DNA of 64,000 nt from Streptococcus australis ATCC 700641 (GTDB lineage Bacteria > Bacillota > Bacilli > Lactobacillales > Streptococcaceae), in the NCBI RefSeq assembly GCF_000186465.1, contig NZ_GL636091.1, positions 304,779 through 368,778 on the forward strand. The letters run 5' to 3'. Shown here one piece after another: positions 6,345-16,127 of this stretch. How positions within the stretch are numbered: position 1 is the stretch's first letter; each line of letters opens with the position of its first letter. Below the pieces are notes generated by a model, which worked only from the letters and a program-made list of their open reading frames with translations, made no database searches and had not been told where the DNA came from. A program made the translations under genes and the position numbers.

Positions 6345-8048
6345 ATGACAGAATTAGATACACGCCATCGCAGTAGTGTATACGACAGCATGGTCAAATC
6401 CCCTAACCGGGCTATGCTTCGGGCAACTGGGATGACAGATGAAAACTTTGAAAAACCAATCGTAGGGGTAATCTCTACTTGGGCTGAAAACACACCGTGT
6501 AACATGCACCTGCATGATTTTGGGAAATTGGCCAAAGAAGGTGTAAAAGATGCGGGAGCTTGGCCGGTTCAATTTGGAACCATTACGGTTGCGGATGGGA
6601 TCGCTATGGGAACGCCGGGGATGCGCTTCTCCTTGACTTCTCGTGATATCATTGCAGACTCTATCGAAGCGGCTATGGGGGGGCACAACGTGGATGCCTT
6701 TGTGGCCATCGGTGGCTGTGACAAGAACATGCCAGGATCGATGATTGCCATTGCCAACATGGATATTCCGGCTATTTTTGCCTACGGAGGAACCATTGCA
6801 CCGGGTAATCTGAACGGCAAAGATATCGACTTGGTTTCAGTTTTTGAAGGGATCGGAAAATGGAACCATGGTGATATGACTGCTGAAGAAGTGAAACAAC
6901 TAGAATGTAATGCCTGCCCTGGCCCTGGTGGCTGTGGTGGGATGTATACGGCCAACACCATGGCGACAGCGATTGAAGTCCTTGGTATGAGCTTGCCAGG
7001 TTCCTCTTCTCACCCTGCTGAATCAGCTGATAAAAAAGCCGATATCGAAGAAGCAGGTCGTGCAGTTGTCAAAATGCTTGAAATGGGACTGAAACCATCT
7101 GACATCTTGACCCGTGAAGCCTTTGAAGATGCTATTACGGTGACCATGGCCCTGGGTGGTTCAACAAATGCGACACTTCACTTGCTCGCGATCGCTCATG
7201 CGGCTAATGTGGATTTGACACTTGAAGATTTCAACGATTTCCAAGAGCGTGTGCCTCACTTAGCAGACTTGAAACCTTCTGGTCAATACGTCTTCCAAGA
7301 CCTTTACAATGTTGGTGGTGTACCAGCCGTCATGAAATACCTTCTTAAGAATGGGTTCCTTCATGGGGATCGCATCACCTGTACTGGTAAAACGGTGGCT
7401 GAAAACTTAGAAGCATTTGCTGACTTGACACCAGGTCAAAAAGTCATCATGCCACTTGAAAATCCAAAACGTGCGGATGGTCCATTGATCATCTTGAAAG
7501 GGAACTTGGCTCCTGAAGGGGCGGTTGCTAAAGTATCAGGTGTGAAAGTTCGCAACATCACGGGTCCTGCTAAGGTCTTTGATTCGGAAGAAGCTGCCAT
7601 TGAAGCCGTTCTTTCAGACGAAATCGTGGATGGCGACGTTGTTGTTGTCCGCTTCGTAGGTCCTAAGGGTGGTCCTGGTATGCCGGAAATGCTGTCCTTG
7701 TCATCCATGATCGTTGGTAAAGGCCAAGGAGATAAGGTGGCCCTCTTGACAGACGGACGCTTCTCTGGTGGTACTTACGGTCTCGTTGTTGGACATATCG
7801 CGCCTGAAGCTCAGGTCGGCGGTCCAATCGCCTACCTCCACACAGGGGATCTGGTAACAGTTGACCAAGATACCAAAGAAATCACCATGCATGTCTCAGA
7901 TGAAGAGTTGGCCAAACGGAAAGCTGAAACTACCTTGCCACCACTGTATAGCCGTGGGGTTCTCGGTAAGTATGCCCACACAGTATCCTCTGCTTCTCGT
8001 GGTGCCGTAACCGACTTCTGGAATATGGAACAGTCTGGTAAACAATAA
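6345..8048 (+). CDS. ilvD: Dihydroxy-acid dehydratase
   Basis: The 567-residue enzyme dehydrates 2,3-dihydroxy acids to 2-keto acids, the third common step of valine, leucine and isoleucine synthesis. The Fe-S ligating cysteines are visible in GGCDKNMPG and [17 protein letters not shown], and the C-terminal [21 protein letters not shown] motif is intact. The start at 6345 follows GAGAGGGAA; upstream codons lack a site. It stands alone between an extended -10 promoter and a strong terminator; the rest of the ilv pathway is not in the window. Confidence 0.97.
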   Translation: MTELDTRHRSSVYDSMVKSPNRAMLRATGMTDENFEKPIVGVISTWAENTPCNMHLHDFGKLAKEGVKDAGAWPVQFGTITVADGIAMGTPGMRFSLTSRDIIADSIEAAMGGHNVDAFVAIGGCDKNMPGSMIAIANMDIPAIFAYGGTIAPGNLNGKDIDLVSVFEGIGKWNHGDMTAEEVKQLECNACPGPGGCGGMYTANTMATAIEVLGMSLPGSSSHPAESADKKADIEEAGRAVVKMLEMGLKPSDILTREAFEDAITVTMALGGSTNATLHLLAIAHAANVDLTLEDFNDFQERVPHLADLKPSGQYVFQDLYNVGGVPAVMKYLLKNGFLHGDRITCTGKTVAENLEAFADLTPGQKVIMPLENPKRADGPLIILKGNLAPEGAVAKVSGVKVRNITGPAKVFDSEEAAIEAVLSDEIVDGDVVVVRFVGPKGGPGMPEMLSLSSMIVGKGQGDKVALLTDGRFSGGTYGLVVGHIAPEAQVGGPIAYLHTGDLVTVDQDTKEITMHVSDEELAKRKAETTLPPLYSRGVLGKYAHTVSSASRGAVTDFWNMEQSGKQ

Positions 8049-8056
8049 GATATGAA

Positions 8057-8090
8057 AAAACTCACTTTACGAATTTGTAAAGTGAGTTTT
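8057..8090. terminator. Terminator between ilvD and the DUF59 gene
   Basis: CTCACTTTAC (8061-8070) pairs with GTAAAGTGAG (8077-8086), flanked by A-run and T-run, so it works for both converging genes. Confidence 0.85.
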
Positions 8091-8096
8091 ATTGAT

Positions 8097-8438
8097 TTAT
8101 CGCGGTGGAAGGCCAAGTGCAATACGCCCATAACGGCTGATCCGGGTAATTTTCCAAGCTGGCGACCAGGTTACTTCTACTTTGACGTCTTCAATACCGT
8201 CAATTTCTTTTAGGCGAGCGACGATTTCGATAGGCAAACTTTCCGCACAGTCACAAGCAGTATCAGTAAAGGTCATGACTACCTTGCAAGTCCCTTCCTC
8301 ATCCAGATCCAACTCATAAATCAAACCAAGGTTGTAGACGTCCAATTCAACATCGGTATCAAACACAAGCTCTAACTTTTCAATCAATTGTTTCTCCAGT
8401 GCTAGGGCACGGTCGTTAATCTTGATATCCTCTCTCAT
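8097..8438 (-). CDS. Metal-sulfur cluster assembly factor (DUF59/MIP18, SufT-like)
   Basis: The protein has 113 residues and is an almost complete DUF59 domain: LELVFDTDVELDVYNLGLIYELDLDEEG with the conserved D-P/V-x-NLGLIY region, then TFTDTACDCAESLP carrying the conserved cysteines, and VEVTWSPAWKITRIS. Relatives help mature iron-sulfur proteins. Its place beside ilvD, an Fe-S enzyme, is suggestive, but the two genes converge and are not co-transcribed. Confidence 0.85.
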   Translation of the reverse strand: MREDIKINDRALALEKQLIEKLELVFDTDVELDVYNLGLIYELDLDEEGTCKVVMTFTDTACDCAESLPIEIVARLKEIDGIEDVKVEVTWSPAWKITRISRYGRIALGLPPR

Positions 8439-8580
8439 CTCGCTATCCTTTCCCTCCTTTGATGAAGACTATTTTCTCACAATTCTGACAATAATGCAAG
8501 TTAACCTAGAATGAGATCGAATGACAGCTACAAATCAAACCATCCGTCTTAAGACTGATTTTAAATTACAGGAAGGTATC

Positions 8581-8716
8581 TTAAGCTTTCTTTAAGTTTT
8601 CCGATTTATACTAATACCATCAAATGAAGACCTCCTAACTTTGTTTGATAGAAAATCCTAAACTTTTTCATAATAATCTCCCATAAAGGCCACCAAATCA
8701 GGTGGCTTTTTTTTAT
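8581..8716 (-). repeat. Dispersed repeat with hairpin and short ORF (copy 1 of 2)
   Basis: Read leftward: a hairpin (GCCACC / GGTGGC at 8701-8706 and 8689-8694), then GGGAGATTATTATG, then a conserved stretch through GTTAGGAGGTCTTCATTTGA to the AAGCTTAA end. The same order of segments, ~80% alike, is at 41866-41999 on the other strand. Rightward, the hairpin followed by eight T residues could act as a terminator. Confidence 0.65.
8606..8671 (-). CDS. 21-codon ORF inside the dispersed repeat
   Basis: ATG 8671 opens MKKFRIFYQTKLGGLHLM plus three more residues before a stop. The GGGAGATT upstream could be a weak ribosome site. In the second repeat copy an extra T creates a stop after MKKF, so coding function is not conserved between the two copies. 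It could be a membrane micropeptide or an accident of the repeat. Confidence 0.25.
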   Translation of the reverse strand: MKKFRIFYQTKLGGLHLMVLV

Positions 8717-8718
8717 GG

Positions 8719-8880
8719 GAGTGAGACAGAACAATTTTTTAAAATTGCTTCGCGTCCTTATTTTTAGGCTCAGGTTGAAAAGGTTCCCCAAAACTTTTCA
8801 ATTGTCTCACCCCCGCACAGTTGATTAGGTAATCTTTGGAGCTATAAGAGCGAACAAAGATACCAATCAACCACTGCGTT
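8719..8880. repeat. Diverged member of the 173-bp multi-hairpin repeat family
   Basis: It starts GAGTGAGACAG, has GTCTCACCCCCGCACAGTTGA in the middle (8802-8823), and ends AATCAACCACTGCGT. This mirrors the GAGTGGGACAG / GTCCCAC / CGCACAGTTGAGTAGG / CTCAACCACTGCGT order of the three well-kept copies, while the sequence between is much changed. It sits between the two parts of the composite repeat. Confidence 0.5.
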
Positions 8881-8930
8881 ATGTAATTATTACTAAACCT
8901 ATTTCATCTAACTAAGCCTGATAAGGGCGT

Positions 8931-9053
8931 AGACGAGCTTAGGTACATTGATGCAGTTCGAACGCTAGTGAGAACTACGTTCCTTATTTTTTTACGAGGA
9001 TTGGCGAGTTTAGGTACGTTGACGCAGTTTGAGCGGAGCGAAAACGACGTTCC
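8931..9053 (+). repeat. Tandem ~65-bp repeat, two units (locus 1)
   Basis: Two units share GAGTTTAGGTACGTTGACGC followed by AGTTTGAGCGGAGCGAAAAC or its variant AGTTCGAACGCTAGTGAGAA, then ACGTTCCTTATT. The same units, two and a half in number, lie inverted at 41669-41834. No coding frame is kept. Confidence 0.65.
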
Positions 9054-9179
9054 TATAAACATATGTGAGAAAAAAGTTTTAAAACCTTCAAAAAATTTAT
9101 TCAGTTCGATCTTTCTATTGTTTACTATATTTATAAGCAAAACGCCTATTTTACAAGCTTTATTCATCAAAAATTCCTT

Positions 9180-9208
9180 TTGCCTCCTCTAACTTCTTGT
9201 GCTATAAT
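9180..9208 (+). promoter_or_regulatory. Promoter of the MFS transporter gene
   Basis: TTGCCT (9180-9185), a 17-base spacer, and TATAAT (9203-9208). It lies 40 bases before the ATG at 9248. Confidence 0.65.
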
Positions 9209-9247
9209 GATACGGATACTGTTCATTTTCAAACAAGGAGGCACATT

Positions 9248-10420
9248 ATGAAACGAAACCATTCACGTTTTCTCATTCCAGGGATCCTTTTACTAGGAGT
9301 GGTCTTGCGGGCCCCATTTACGACCCTCTCCACTGTCTTATCAGATATTGCTGCTAGCTTTGGTGTCGAGGTGAGTTCTCTTGGCCTCTTGACGAGTCTA
9401 CCCCTCCTAACATTCGCTATTTTCTCTCCTTTTGCTACTAGCTGGGCGAGACGCTTTGGGATTGAGCGACTCTTTCTCGGAGTCTTGATCCTGATGACGA
9501 TTGGATCTGCTCTACGCACCATCAATCTGCCTCTCCTCTATGTGGGAACTCTTTTGATTGGTGCTGCTATTGCCTTTATCAATGTCCTTCTACCAAGCTT
9601 GATCCAAGCCAATGAGCCAAAACGTCTTGGCTTCTTGACAACCCTCTATATCACTGCAATGGGCTTGTCTACTGCAATAGCTTCTTCTGTCGCTGTTCCT
9701 ATCACTCAAGCCACCTCTTGGCAAGGTCTGGTTTGGGTGCTGACAGTCGTCTGTGCGCTCGCTCTTGTGATCTGGGTCCCCAATGCTCGTCACAATCATT
9801 ATTTGAAAAAAAGCTCTTCTTCTAATGAAAATAAGACTAGCTGGTATAAGAATGGTAAGGTCTGGGCTATCATGCTCTTCTGTGGTCTACAATCTCTCTT
9901 ATTCTATACCACTATGACCTGGCTTCCTACCATGGCGACCCAAGCCGGCATCAGTCAAGCCAATGCAGGAATTTTAGCATCTGTATTCACCCTGATGAGT
10001 CTTCCCTTCTCTATGACCATTCCAAGTCTCACCACCAGCCTTTCTGAACAAAGCCGTCGCACCATGCTGATAACAACTGTTTTAGCTGGTTTTACTGGAA
10101 TTGCCATGCTGTTACTAAAGACAGACAACTTCATTTACTGGTTGATCCTGAATATCTTGATCGGAAGTTTTACGAGTATCTTATTCCCTTACCTCATGGT
10201 TACCTTCTCCATGAAGTCTAGCTCTCCTGAGAAAACTGCTCAGCTCTCTGGACTAGCTCAAACAGGAGGATACGTCTTTGCTGCACTTGGGCCTATCTTA
10301 TTTGGTTCAAGCCAACAAATCTTCCACTCTTGGACACCTGGTATTTTAATCCTTCTTGTCGTTGCTTTGTTTATGAGTATGGCTCTCTATCAAGTAGAAA
10401 AATCTGATATTATTCTATAA
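9248..10420 (+). CDS. MFS transporter, CynX/NimT-like
   Basis: The 390-residue polytopic protein has about 12 hydrophobic segments and begins MKRNHSRFLIPGILLLGVVL RAPFTT, the N-terminal pattern (GxxLRxPxT) of the cyanate/nitroimidazole branch of the major facilitator superfamily. The start follows AAGGAGG. Members export or import small molecules; the substrate is not predictable here. It is a single gene with its own promoter and ends against a 173-bp repeat. Confidence 0.8.
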   Translation: MKRNHSRFLIPGILLLGVVLRAPFTTLSTVLSDIAASFGVEVSSLGLLTSLPLLTFAIFSPFATSWARRFGIERLFLGVLILMTIGSALRTINLPLLYVGTLLIGAAIAFINVLLPSLIQANEPKRLGFLTTLYITAMGLSTAIASSVAVPITQATSWQGLVWVLTVVCALALVIWVPNARHNHYLKKSSSSNENKTSWYKNGKVWAIMLFCGLQSLLFYTTMTWLPTMATQAGISQANAGILASVFTLMSLPFSMTIPSLTTSLSEQSRRTMLITTVLAGFTGIAMLLLKTDNFIYWLILNILIGSFTSILFPYLMVTFSMKSSSPEKTAQLSGLAQTGGYVFAALGPILFGSSQQIFHSWTPGILILLVVALFMSMALYQVEKSDIIL

Positions 10421-10427
10421 TCCAATA

Positions 10428-10600
10428 GAGGCTGGGACAAAAGTCCTAGCCTCTCAATTGTCTTTGGATTGTCGAGCAAGACGCAGTGGTTGAGTGGGCT
10501 CTACTACGCTGATTTCATCAGCTTTTACAGCCTTACTCAACTGTGCGGAGGTGGGACGACGAAATCGAATTCTAACGAATTACCGATTTCTGTCCCACTC
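10428..10600 (-). repeat. 173-bp multi-hairpin repeat, copy R1
   Basis: It carries three hairpins: GAGGCTGGGAC / GTCCTAGCCTC at the left end, a central stem built on GAGTGGGCT and GTTGAGTAGGGCT-like arms, and GTGGGACGAC / GTCCCAC at the right end. It is almost identical, in reverse orientation, to 22797-22969 and 49882-50053. It lies between the converging MFS and Sip-like genes. Confidence 0.85.
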
Positions 10601-10613
10601 TCTATTTTTTATA

Positions 10614-10641
10614 CAAAAAAGAATCAGGAATATCCTGATTC
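10614..10641 (-). terminator. Terminator of the Sip-like gene
   Basis: GAATCAGGA (10621-10629) pairs perfectly with TCCTGATTC (10633-10641). Read leftward it is followed by TTTTTT. Confidence 0.85.
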
Positions 10642-10656
10642 TTTGCTATGTCTTAA

Positions 10657-11829
10657 TTATTCGTAAAATGATACGTGTACGTGGTCGTAGTGATTTTCTG
10701 TTACGCTACCACGGTCTGGCATTTCATTCCAAGTGTTTGCTGGTCCATAAATGTTGTTTACTGGAGCATAGAAACGTTGTTTCCAGATGATGTAAGAAAT
10801 TCCATTTTCTTGCATGTGATCAATCGCATATTGAGCTACTTGGTCACCGATTGCTGAACTTTCTGGAACCATAACGTCGATCGCAAGACCTTTACCGTGA
10901 TCTTCTGGGTCACCAGGACGGTAACCACCGATGTCAGTCAATCCAAGTTCATTTATTACTTGTTCTTTGAATTTAATTGCTTGAGGTTGAAGACCTTCAT
11001 TTGAAGTTGGAGTTGCTGTTGAAGGAGTTGAAGCTGTCGTATCAACAACTGGTGCTGGTGCACCATATTGTGGTGTTGAAGCAACCGCAGTAACTTCTGG
11101 TTCTGCTGGGACTTCTACGACTGGAGCTGGTTCAGCTACTGGAGCCGCTGGTGCTTCCTCAACAACTGGTGCTTCTACAGGAGCCGCTACTTCTGCTGGC
11201 GCTGCAGCAGGTTGTGCAGGCGCTTCTTCAACAACTGGTGCTGGTGCTTCCTCTGCTACTGGAGCTGCTGGTGCAGGTGTTTCAGCTGATGCTTCTGGGG
11301 TTGGTAAGCTTTCTGATACTTGCTCTGCCACTGCTGCTACAACTGCAGGTGCTTGAGGGAGTTCTACAGCTTGGTTGCTTTCATCTGCTACTGGTTTTGT
11401 CAAATCACCCACTGCAACAGTTTGGTTGTCCACTTTGATTTGGTTGTTTGTCAAATCAGCAGAAGTTGTCACAGTTGCGTCAGCATTGCCTGCTGTAGGA
11501 GTTTGGATTTCTACACCTGTCACTTGGTTTTGATCATTGACAGTTGTTGTCAAAACAGTTCCTGGGAAAATCAAATCAATGTTGCTGATTTGGTTCAAGT
11601 TTGCCAAAACAGTTACGTCAACATTCAAAGCTTCCGCAATCGTGCTTAGGGTATCCCCATATTTGATGGTGTAGGTTTGTTTGTTTTCTGAAGTTGAAAT
11701 ATCTGCACGAATTTCATCTACAGAACGGGCAACCCAATCCCCATTTGATTCTGCTTTACCAGTTGTAAATGGCAAGACCGCCATAGCAACAGTCGAAGCA
11801 ATTAAAGCCTTTTTATTTACTTTCTTCAT
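10657..11829 (-). CDS. Secreted LysM protein, Sip-like (surface immunogenic protein family)
   Basis: The 390-residue protein starts with a signal peptide (MKKVNKKALIASTVAMAVLP, cleavage near residue 26). One LysM domain follows (YTIKYGDTLSTIAEALNVDV, about residues 52-95), then a low-complexity linker (~160-275) rich in A, P, V and E with repeated EEAPAP/VVE units. A conserved C-terminal domain contains DHGKGLAIDV, SYIIWKQRFYAP and NHYDHVHVSF. This order and the end sequence match the group B streptococcal Sip protein. It should bind peptidoglycan; the C-terminal histidines resemble a metallopeptidase-like fold, but activity is not shown. A WalR box lies ~145 bases upstream. Confidence 0.88.
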   Translation of the reverse strand: MKKVNKKALIASTVAMAVLPFTTGKAESNGDWVARSVDEIRADISTSENKQTYTIKYGDTLSTIAEALNVDVTVLANLNQISNIDLIFPGTVLTTTVNDQNQVTGVEIQTPTAGNADATVTTSADLTNNQIKVDNQTVAVGDLTKPVADESNQAVELPQAPAVVAAVAEQVSESLPTPEASAETPAPAAPVAEEAPAPVVEEAPAQPAAAPAEVAAPVEAPVVEEAPAAPVAEPAPVVEVPAEPEVTAVASTPQYGAPAPVVDTTASTPSTATPTSNEGLQPQAIKFKEQVINELGLTDIGGYRPGDPEDHGKGLAIDVMVPESSAIGDQVAQYAIDHMQENGISYIIWKQRFYAPVNNIYGPANTWNEMPDRGSVTENHYDHVHVSFYE

Positions 11830-11971
11830 ACGTTCTTTCCTCGTTTTCTTATTATCGGAGATTTATCTCCAGACAGATACATTTAATATTCTACCACATT
11901 TTTTGTCTTTAAAATGGCTCTTCTTTTCTTTTAATCTAACTGACCCTAATTTGTAACATTAGTCCTTTCTT

Positions 11972-11988
11972 GTTACAATCTCTTAACA
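11972..11988 (-). promoter_or_regulatory. WalR (VicR) box
   Basis: Read leftward the sequence is TGTTAA, five bases (GAGAT), TGTAAC. It matches the WalR consensus TGTWAH-N5-TGTWAH exactly. The box lies 143-160 bases before the Sip-like ATG. Cell-wall LysM and hydrolase genes are standard WalR targets in streptococci. Confidence 0.6.
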
Positions 11989-12274
11989 ATTAACGACAGT
12001 TAGTACTATTTGGATAATCAAACAAATTCATTGTATCAGAAGCCTTTGAGAGCCCTGAATGAAGGGATTTTAGAAGATTTTTCAGTTGAATAGAGGCTAA
12101 AAAACACCCCAAGTTCGTGTCCTGTAGACATCACTTGGGGTGCTATTTTTAACGGCTTGTATCTTATAATTTAACACGCCTACAACTCTTTGGAAAAAGA
12201 TAAATCCAACTAGAAGTGGTCGCTTCGTCGTTGGATTTCCTATTTTCCTTTGAGTTGCTTAACGGCTTTGTATC
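11989..12274. other. Intergenic stretch with two hairpins
   Basis: CACCCCAAGT (12105-12114) pairs with ACTTGGGGTG (12133-12142), with A/T tracts on both sides. AAATCCAAC (12202-12210) pairs with GTTGGATTT (12230-12238), and read leftward is followed by ATCTTTTT. Either can end the ntp operon. A short direct repeat (CGGCTTGTATCTTAT near 12153 and CGGCTTTGTATCTTAT near 12262) flanks the second. No gene is visible. Confidence 0.6.
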
Positions 12275-12898
12275 TTATTTGACCTTCATCATTCTGACGA
12301 GGTTAGCTCGTTCAGCTTCTTCGAGTTTCATTTCGATATAGTAGATGGTTTCCTTGAGGTCTGGAATGGTCGCATACTCCAGTCCATTGACCCGACGACG
12401 CGTTTTTTCAATCTCATCAGCCATGAGTTGACAAGTTTTTTCAATCTCTGCTAGGCGCAGCAGGTCTGGGAGGAGTTCTTCCATTTCTTGAATGGTGCTA
12501 TCCATCTGACTATTGGAAGCCACGTAGCTGTATACCACGTCTCCCTCATCGTCTCCATACGGATTATCGATATGAGCATGCATCTTGGGCACGCGCACAC
12601 TCATGATATTCTCCGTCTCGATATGCAGACTGACCTCACGCGTCGGCACCGCAAAGATTTCCTGGACCATGAGGTCATTCTCCAGACATTTAGCGAGGAC
12701 AAATTCTTGCATATTGCCAATGAGAGCTGCCTCAACCTTCTGGCGGAGGCGGTCATTTTCACGGACCGATTCGATGAAGCGTCGCATGAGTTCATCCCGC
12801 TTGTCCTTTAGAAGTTTATGGCCTCTAGTTGCTGTCTTCAGACGCTCTTTGAGGGTATTTAACTCCATCCGGGTGGGCTTGACATTTAATCGTGCCAT
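12275..12898 (-). CDS. ntpD: V-type Na+ ATPase subunit D
   Basis: The 207-residue protein is the central rotor stalk of V1. It starts [20 protein letters not shown], the conserved N-terminal half of the long coiled coil, and ends in a second coiled coil ([45 protein letters not shown]). It is the last gene of the operon, 21 bases after ntpB. Length and both helices are complete. Confidence 0.95.
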   Translation of the reverse strand: MARLNVKPTRMELNTLKERLKTATRGHKLLKDKRDELMRRFIESVRENDRLRQKVEAALIGNMQEFVLAKCLENDLMVQEIFAVPTREVSLHIETENIMSVRVPKMHAHIDNPYGDDEGDVVYSYVASNSQMDSTIQEMEELLPDLLRLAEIEKTCQLMADEIEKTRRRVNGLEYATIPDLKETIYYIEMKLEEAERANLVRMMKVK

Positions 12899-12919
12899 TT
12901 GACTTCCTCCTTTCTACTC

Positions 12920-14317
12920 CTAGGCTTGTGCTTCCTTGGAAGTTTTTGGGAGGTATTCATCAATCATATCATCCTTGATCCGCTTGAGCTCTGTCCGTGG
13001 CAAGATAGACAGCAATTCCCAGCCTAGATCCAGACTTTCTTGAATGGTCCGATTGGTAGTAAAGCCTTGGTTGATGTATTCTTTCTCAAAACGATCGGTA
13101 AATTTGACATAGAGCTTGTCTGTATCTGACAAGGCAGACTCCCCAAGAACCACAGCTAACTCTTTTGCTTGTTTCCCTTGAGCATAGGCCGCAAAGAGCT
13201 GGTTCATGGTCGCCGCATGGTCTTTCCGAGTCTTGCCTTCACCAGAACCCTTGTCTTTCAAACGAGAAAGGGAAGGAAGGACATTGATCGGTGGACGGTA
13301 ACCACTATTGTAGAGATCACGAGACAGAATAATCTGACCTTCGGTGATGTAGCCTGTCAAGTCAGGGATTGGGTGGGTGATGTCATCCTCCGGCATGGAG
13401 AGGATTGGAATCTGAGTCACAGATCCTTTCTTCCCAACCAAGCGTCCTGCACGTTCGTAGAGGGTCGAGAGGTTGGTATAAAGATACCCTGGATATCCCC
13501 GACGTCCTGGAACCTCCCGGCGAGCAGCGGATACTTCCCGAAGGGCTTCACAGTAGTTAGTCATGTCGGTCATAATGACCAAGACGTGCATGTCTTTTTC
13601 ATAGGCCAAATATTCTGCCGCGGTCAAGGCGATCCGAGGAGTGGCAATCCGCTCGATAGCTGGATCATTAGCTAGGTTGATGAAGAGGACAGAGCGATCA
13701 ATAGCCCCTGTTTCCCGCAGGTCGTTCATAAAGAACTCGGCTTCTTCAAAGGTAATTCCCATGGCCGCAAAGACCACGGCGAAGTTTTCTTCAGAATTAA
13801 GCACCGTCGCTTGACGAGCAATCTGAGCCGCCAACTCCTTGTGAGGAAGACCAGAACCTGAGAAGACTGGGAGTTTTTGACCCCGAACCAAGGTGTTCAA
13901 ATGGTCAATGGCTGAGATCCCTGTCTGGATAAATTCATCCGGATAGTCCCGCGAAACAGGGTTGATGGCTTGCCCATCAATGTCCAAGTACTTCTCTGGG
14001 ATAATCTCTGGACCACCATCGATCGGTTTGCCCATCCCGTTAAAGATGCGTCCCACCATGTCTTCTGATACTGGAAGTTCTAGGGGACGTCCGGTAAAGC
14101 GAACCTTGGCTTTTTCCAAATTAATCCCGCTAGATCCTTCAAAGAGTTGGACCATGGCCTTGTCTTCTTGGACTTCGAGGACTTGTCCCTGACGGGTTGT
14201 TCCGTCATGGAGCTTGATTTCTACGAGTTCATTGTAGTGAACCCCCTCGACCTGATCGACAATCATCAAGGGGCCAACAACTTCGCTGACAGTACGGTAT
14301 TCTTTAATCACGCTCAT
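12920..14317 (-). CDS. ntpB: V-type Na+ ATPase subunit B
   Basis: The 465-residue regulatory subunit of the V1 hexamer. It has the beta-barrel start ([20 protein letters not shown]) and the nucleotide-binding-like core ([24 protein letters not shown]), where the P-loop is replaced by SGSGLPHKE, as normal for the non-catalytic B subunit. [20 protein letters not shown] is intact. Its start overlaps the ntpA stop by 14 bases. Confidence 0.97.
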   Translation of the reverse strand: MSVIKEYRTVSEVVGPLMIVDQVEGVHYNELVEIKLHDGTTRQGQVLEVQEDKAMVQLFEGSSGINLEKAKVRFTGRPLELPVSEDMVGRIFNGMGKPIDGGPEIIPEKYLDIDGQAINPVSRDYPDEFIQTGISAIDHLNTLVRGQKLPVFSGSGLPHKELAAQIARQATVLNSEENFAVVFAAMGITFEEAEFFMNDLRETGAIDRSVLFINLANDPAIERIATPRIALTAAEYLAYEKDMHVLVIMTDMTNYCEALREVSAARREVPGRRGYPGYLYTNLSTLYERAGRLVGKKGSVTQIPILSMPEDDITHPIPDLTGYITEGQIILSRDLYNSGYRPPINVLPSLSRLKDKGSGEGKTRKDHAATMNQLFAAYAQGKQAKELAVVLGESALSDTDKLYVKFTDRFEKEYINQGFTTNRTIQESLDLGWELLSILPRTELKRIKDDMIDEYLPKTSKEAQA

Positions 14318-16094
14318 TGTCTACTCCTCCTTTCGCGACGATTTGGTGTAGGGATTCTACGATTTCTTCTTTCAAGGCTTGGATGGTGCCGAACTGGTCC
14401 TCATGGATGAACTTGCTGCGGGCAATGCGGTCCCGAAGGTCTACCGTTCCTTCCATGATTTCTGTGAAGTAGGCCCCTAATTCTAGCGCTTTCTGACTTT
14501 CTTGGTCAAAGGTCAAAATGTTGGTCAACAAGGCTACCTGCTTGCTGAAGGAAGTATAGGTGTCCACCTCATCAAAGGCATTTTGTTGCAAGTAGTCTTC
14601 GCGGATCATCTTGGCTGCATTCATGGTTAAGCGGTCTTTTTCAGACAAGGAATCCAGACCAACCAAACGCACGATTTCTTGCAATTCACTCTCTTTTTGC
14701 AACAGATTCATGGCGCGGGTGACTTTTTCTGCCCAGCTAATCTGCTCATGCTGATCGATATATTGGCCCACCTCATCCTGGTAAAGGGAATAAGAACTCA
14801 ACCAGTTGATGGCTGGGAAGTGTCGTCGTTGCGCCAACTGAGCATCTAGTCCCCAGAAGACCTTGACGATCCGCAGGGTGTTTTGGGTCACCGGCTCTGA
14901 GATATCTCCACCCGGAGGAGAAACGGCACCGATCGCCGTAATAGAGCCTTCACGCGCAGTGGTTCCGAGTGTCTTGACTCGACCGGCCCGTTCGTAGTAC
15001 TCAGCAATCCGGCTACCAAGGTAGGCCGGGTAGCCTTCATCCCCTGGCATTTCTTCTAGACGACCAGACATTTCACGAAGAGCTTCTGCCCAGCGCGATG
15101 TCGAATCGGCCATGATGGCAACGGAATAGCCCATATCACGGAAATATTCGGCAATGGTGATCCCTGTGTAGATGGAAGCTTCACGCGCTGCCACTGGCAT
15201 GTTAGAAGTGTTGGCGATCAAAACCGTCCGTTGCATGATGGATTGGCCAGTTGTTGGATCGATCAATTCTGGAAATTCATTCAGAACGTCCGTCATTTCG
15301 TTTCCACGTTCCCCACAACCGACATAAATCACGATGTCTACATTGGCAAACTTGGCCACCTGGTGTTGCACAACTGTTTTTCCAGCTCCGAAAGGACCAG
15401 GAACAGCTGCAGCTCCACCCTTAGTCACAGGGAAGAAGGTATCGATGACCCGTTGGCCTGTAACCAAAGGCTCTACTGGAATCAGTTTTTGTGCAAAGGG
15501 ACGGCCTCGACGAACCGGCCATTTTTGCATCAAAGTACCAGTAAAGAGGCTACCATCAGCCTGCTCGATCTCATAGACCGGCTCTTCCACTGTGTAAGAA
15601 CCTGCTGCGATCTTGGTCACACGTCCACTGACACCGAAGGGTACCATGATGCGGTGTTCCACCATATTGGTCTCCTGAACCGTACCGACGATGTCTCCCG
15701 CAACTACCTCTGTTCCTTCTGCCACGCTTGGTTCGAAGGTCCATTTGGTGTCACGGTCTAGATTTGGAACTTGCACCCCACGAACCAAAAAATCGCTGGC
15801 GGTGACTTCTTGGAAGCGTTCCAAGGGACGTTGGATCCCGTCAAACATCTGAGAGATCAAGCCTGGTCCTAACTCAACAGAAAGGGGAGCTCCGGTTGTT
15901 ACCACTGGTTCACCGGGTCCGACTCCAGACGTTTCTTCATATACTTGGATAGAGGCTTCGTCCCGCCGCATCTCAATAATTTCACCAATCAAACCAAGAT
16001 CGCCGACCCGGCAAATGTCTTGGATATTGGCCTCCTGCATCCCTGATGCAACCACCAAGGGACCGGAAACTTTAATAATTTTTCCTTGAGTCAT
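14304..16094 (-). CDS. ntpA: V-type Na+ ATPase catalytic subunit A
   Basis: The 596-residue catalytic subunit hydrolyses ATP. The Walker A motif [13 protein letters not shown] lies about residue 230, the A-subunit-specific non-homologous region precedes it, and the catalytic region [17 protein letters not shown] and [13 protein letters not shown] segment ([19 protein letters not shown]) are present. The gene begins 33 bases after the GNAT gene and is translationally coupled to ntpB. Confidence 0.97.
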   Translation of the reverse strand: MTQGKIIKVSGPLVVASGMQEANIQDICRVGDLGLIGEIIEMRRDEASIQVYEETSGVGPGEPVVTTGAPLSVELGPGLISQMFDGIQRPLERFQEVTASDFLVRGVQVPNLDRDTKWTFEPSVAEGTEVVAGDIVGTVQETNMVEHRIMVPFGVSGRVTKIAAGSYTVEEPVYEIEQADGSLFTGTLMQKWPVRRGRPFAQKLIPVEPLVTGQRVIDTFFPVTKGGAAAVPGPFGAGKTVVQHQVAKFANVDIVIYVGCGERGNEMTDVLNEFPELIDPTTGQSIMQRTVLIANTSNMPVAAREASIYTGITIAEYFRDMGYSVAIMADSTSRWAEALREMSGRLEEMPGDEGYPAYLGSRIAEYYERAGRVKTLGTTAREGSITAIGAVSPPGGDISEPVTQNTLRIVKVFWGLDAQLAQRRHFPAINWLSSYSLYQDEVGQYIDQHEQISWAEKVTRAMNLLQKESELQEIVRLVGLDSLSEKDRLTMNAAKMIREDYLQQNAFDEVDTYTSFSKQVALLTNILTFDQESQKALELGAYFTEIMEGTVDLRDRIARSKFIHEDQFGTIQALKEEIVESLHQIVAKGGVDNERD

Positions 16095-16127
16095 GTATTC
16101 CTCCTGGGAATCCTTTGTTTCTTTGTA

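Noticed and set aside
10658..10665. TACGAATA on the minus strand
   Set aside because: It lies in the last codons of the Sip-like gene, with no gene starting downstream.
10469..10666. ORFs within the 173-bp repeats (for example starting MSSKTQWLSGLYYAD, also at 22737-22928)
   Set aside because: They exist only because the repeat is present; they begin without ribosome sites and different copies end differently. The nucleotide hairpins are the conserved feature.
11151..11649. Long leucine-rich ORFs opposite the Sip-like gene
   Set aside because: Mirror images of the A/P/E-rich linker codons; no start signals.
12488..15761. Several 80-176-codon plus-strand ORFs opposite ntpD, ntpB and ntpA
   Set aside because: Antisense shadows of well-conserved genes, without ribosome sites or family motifs.
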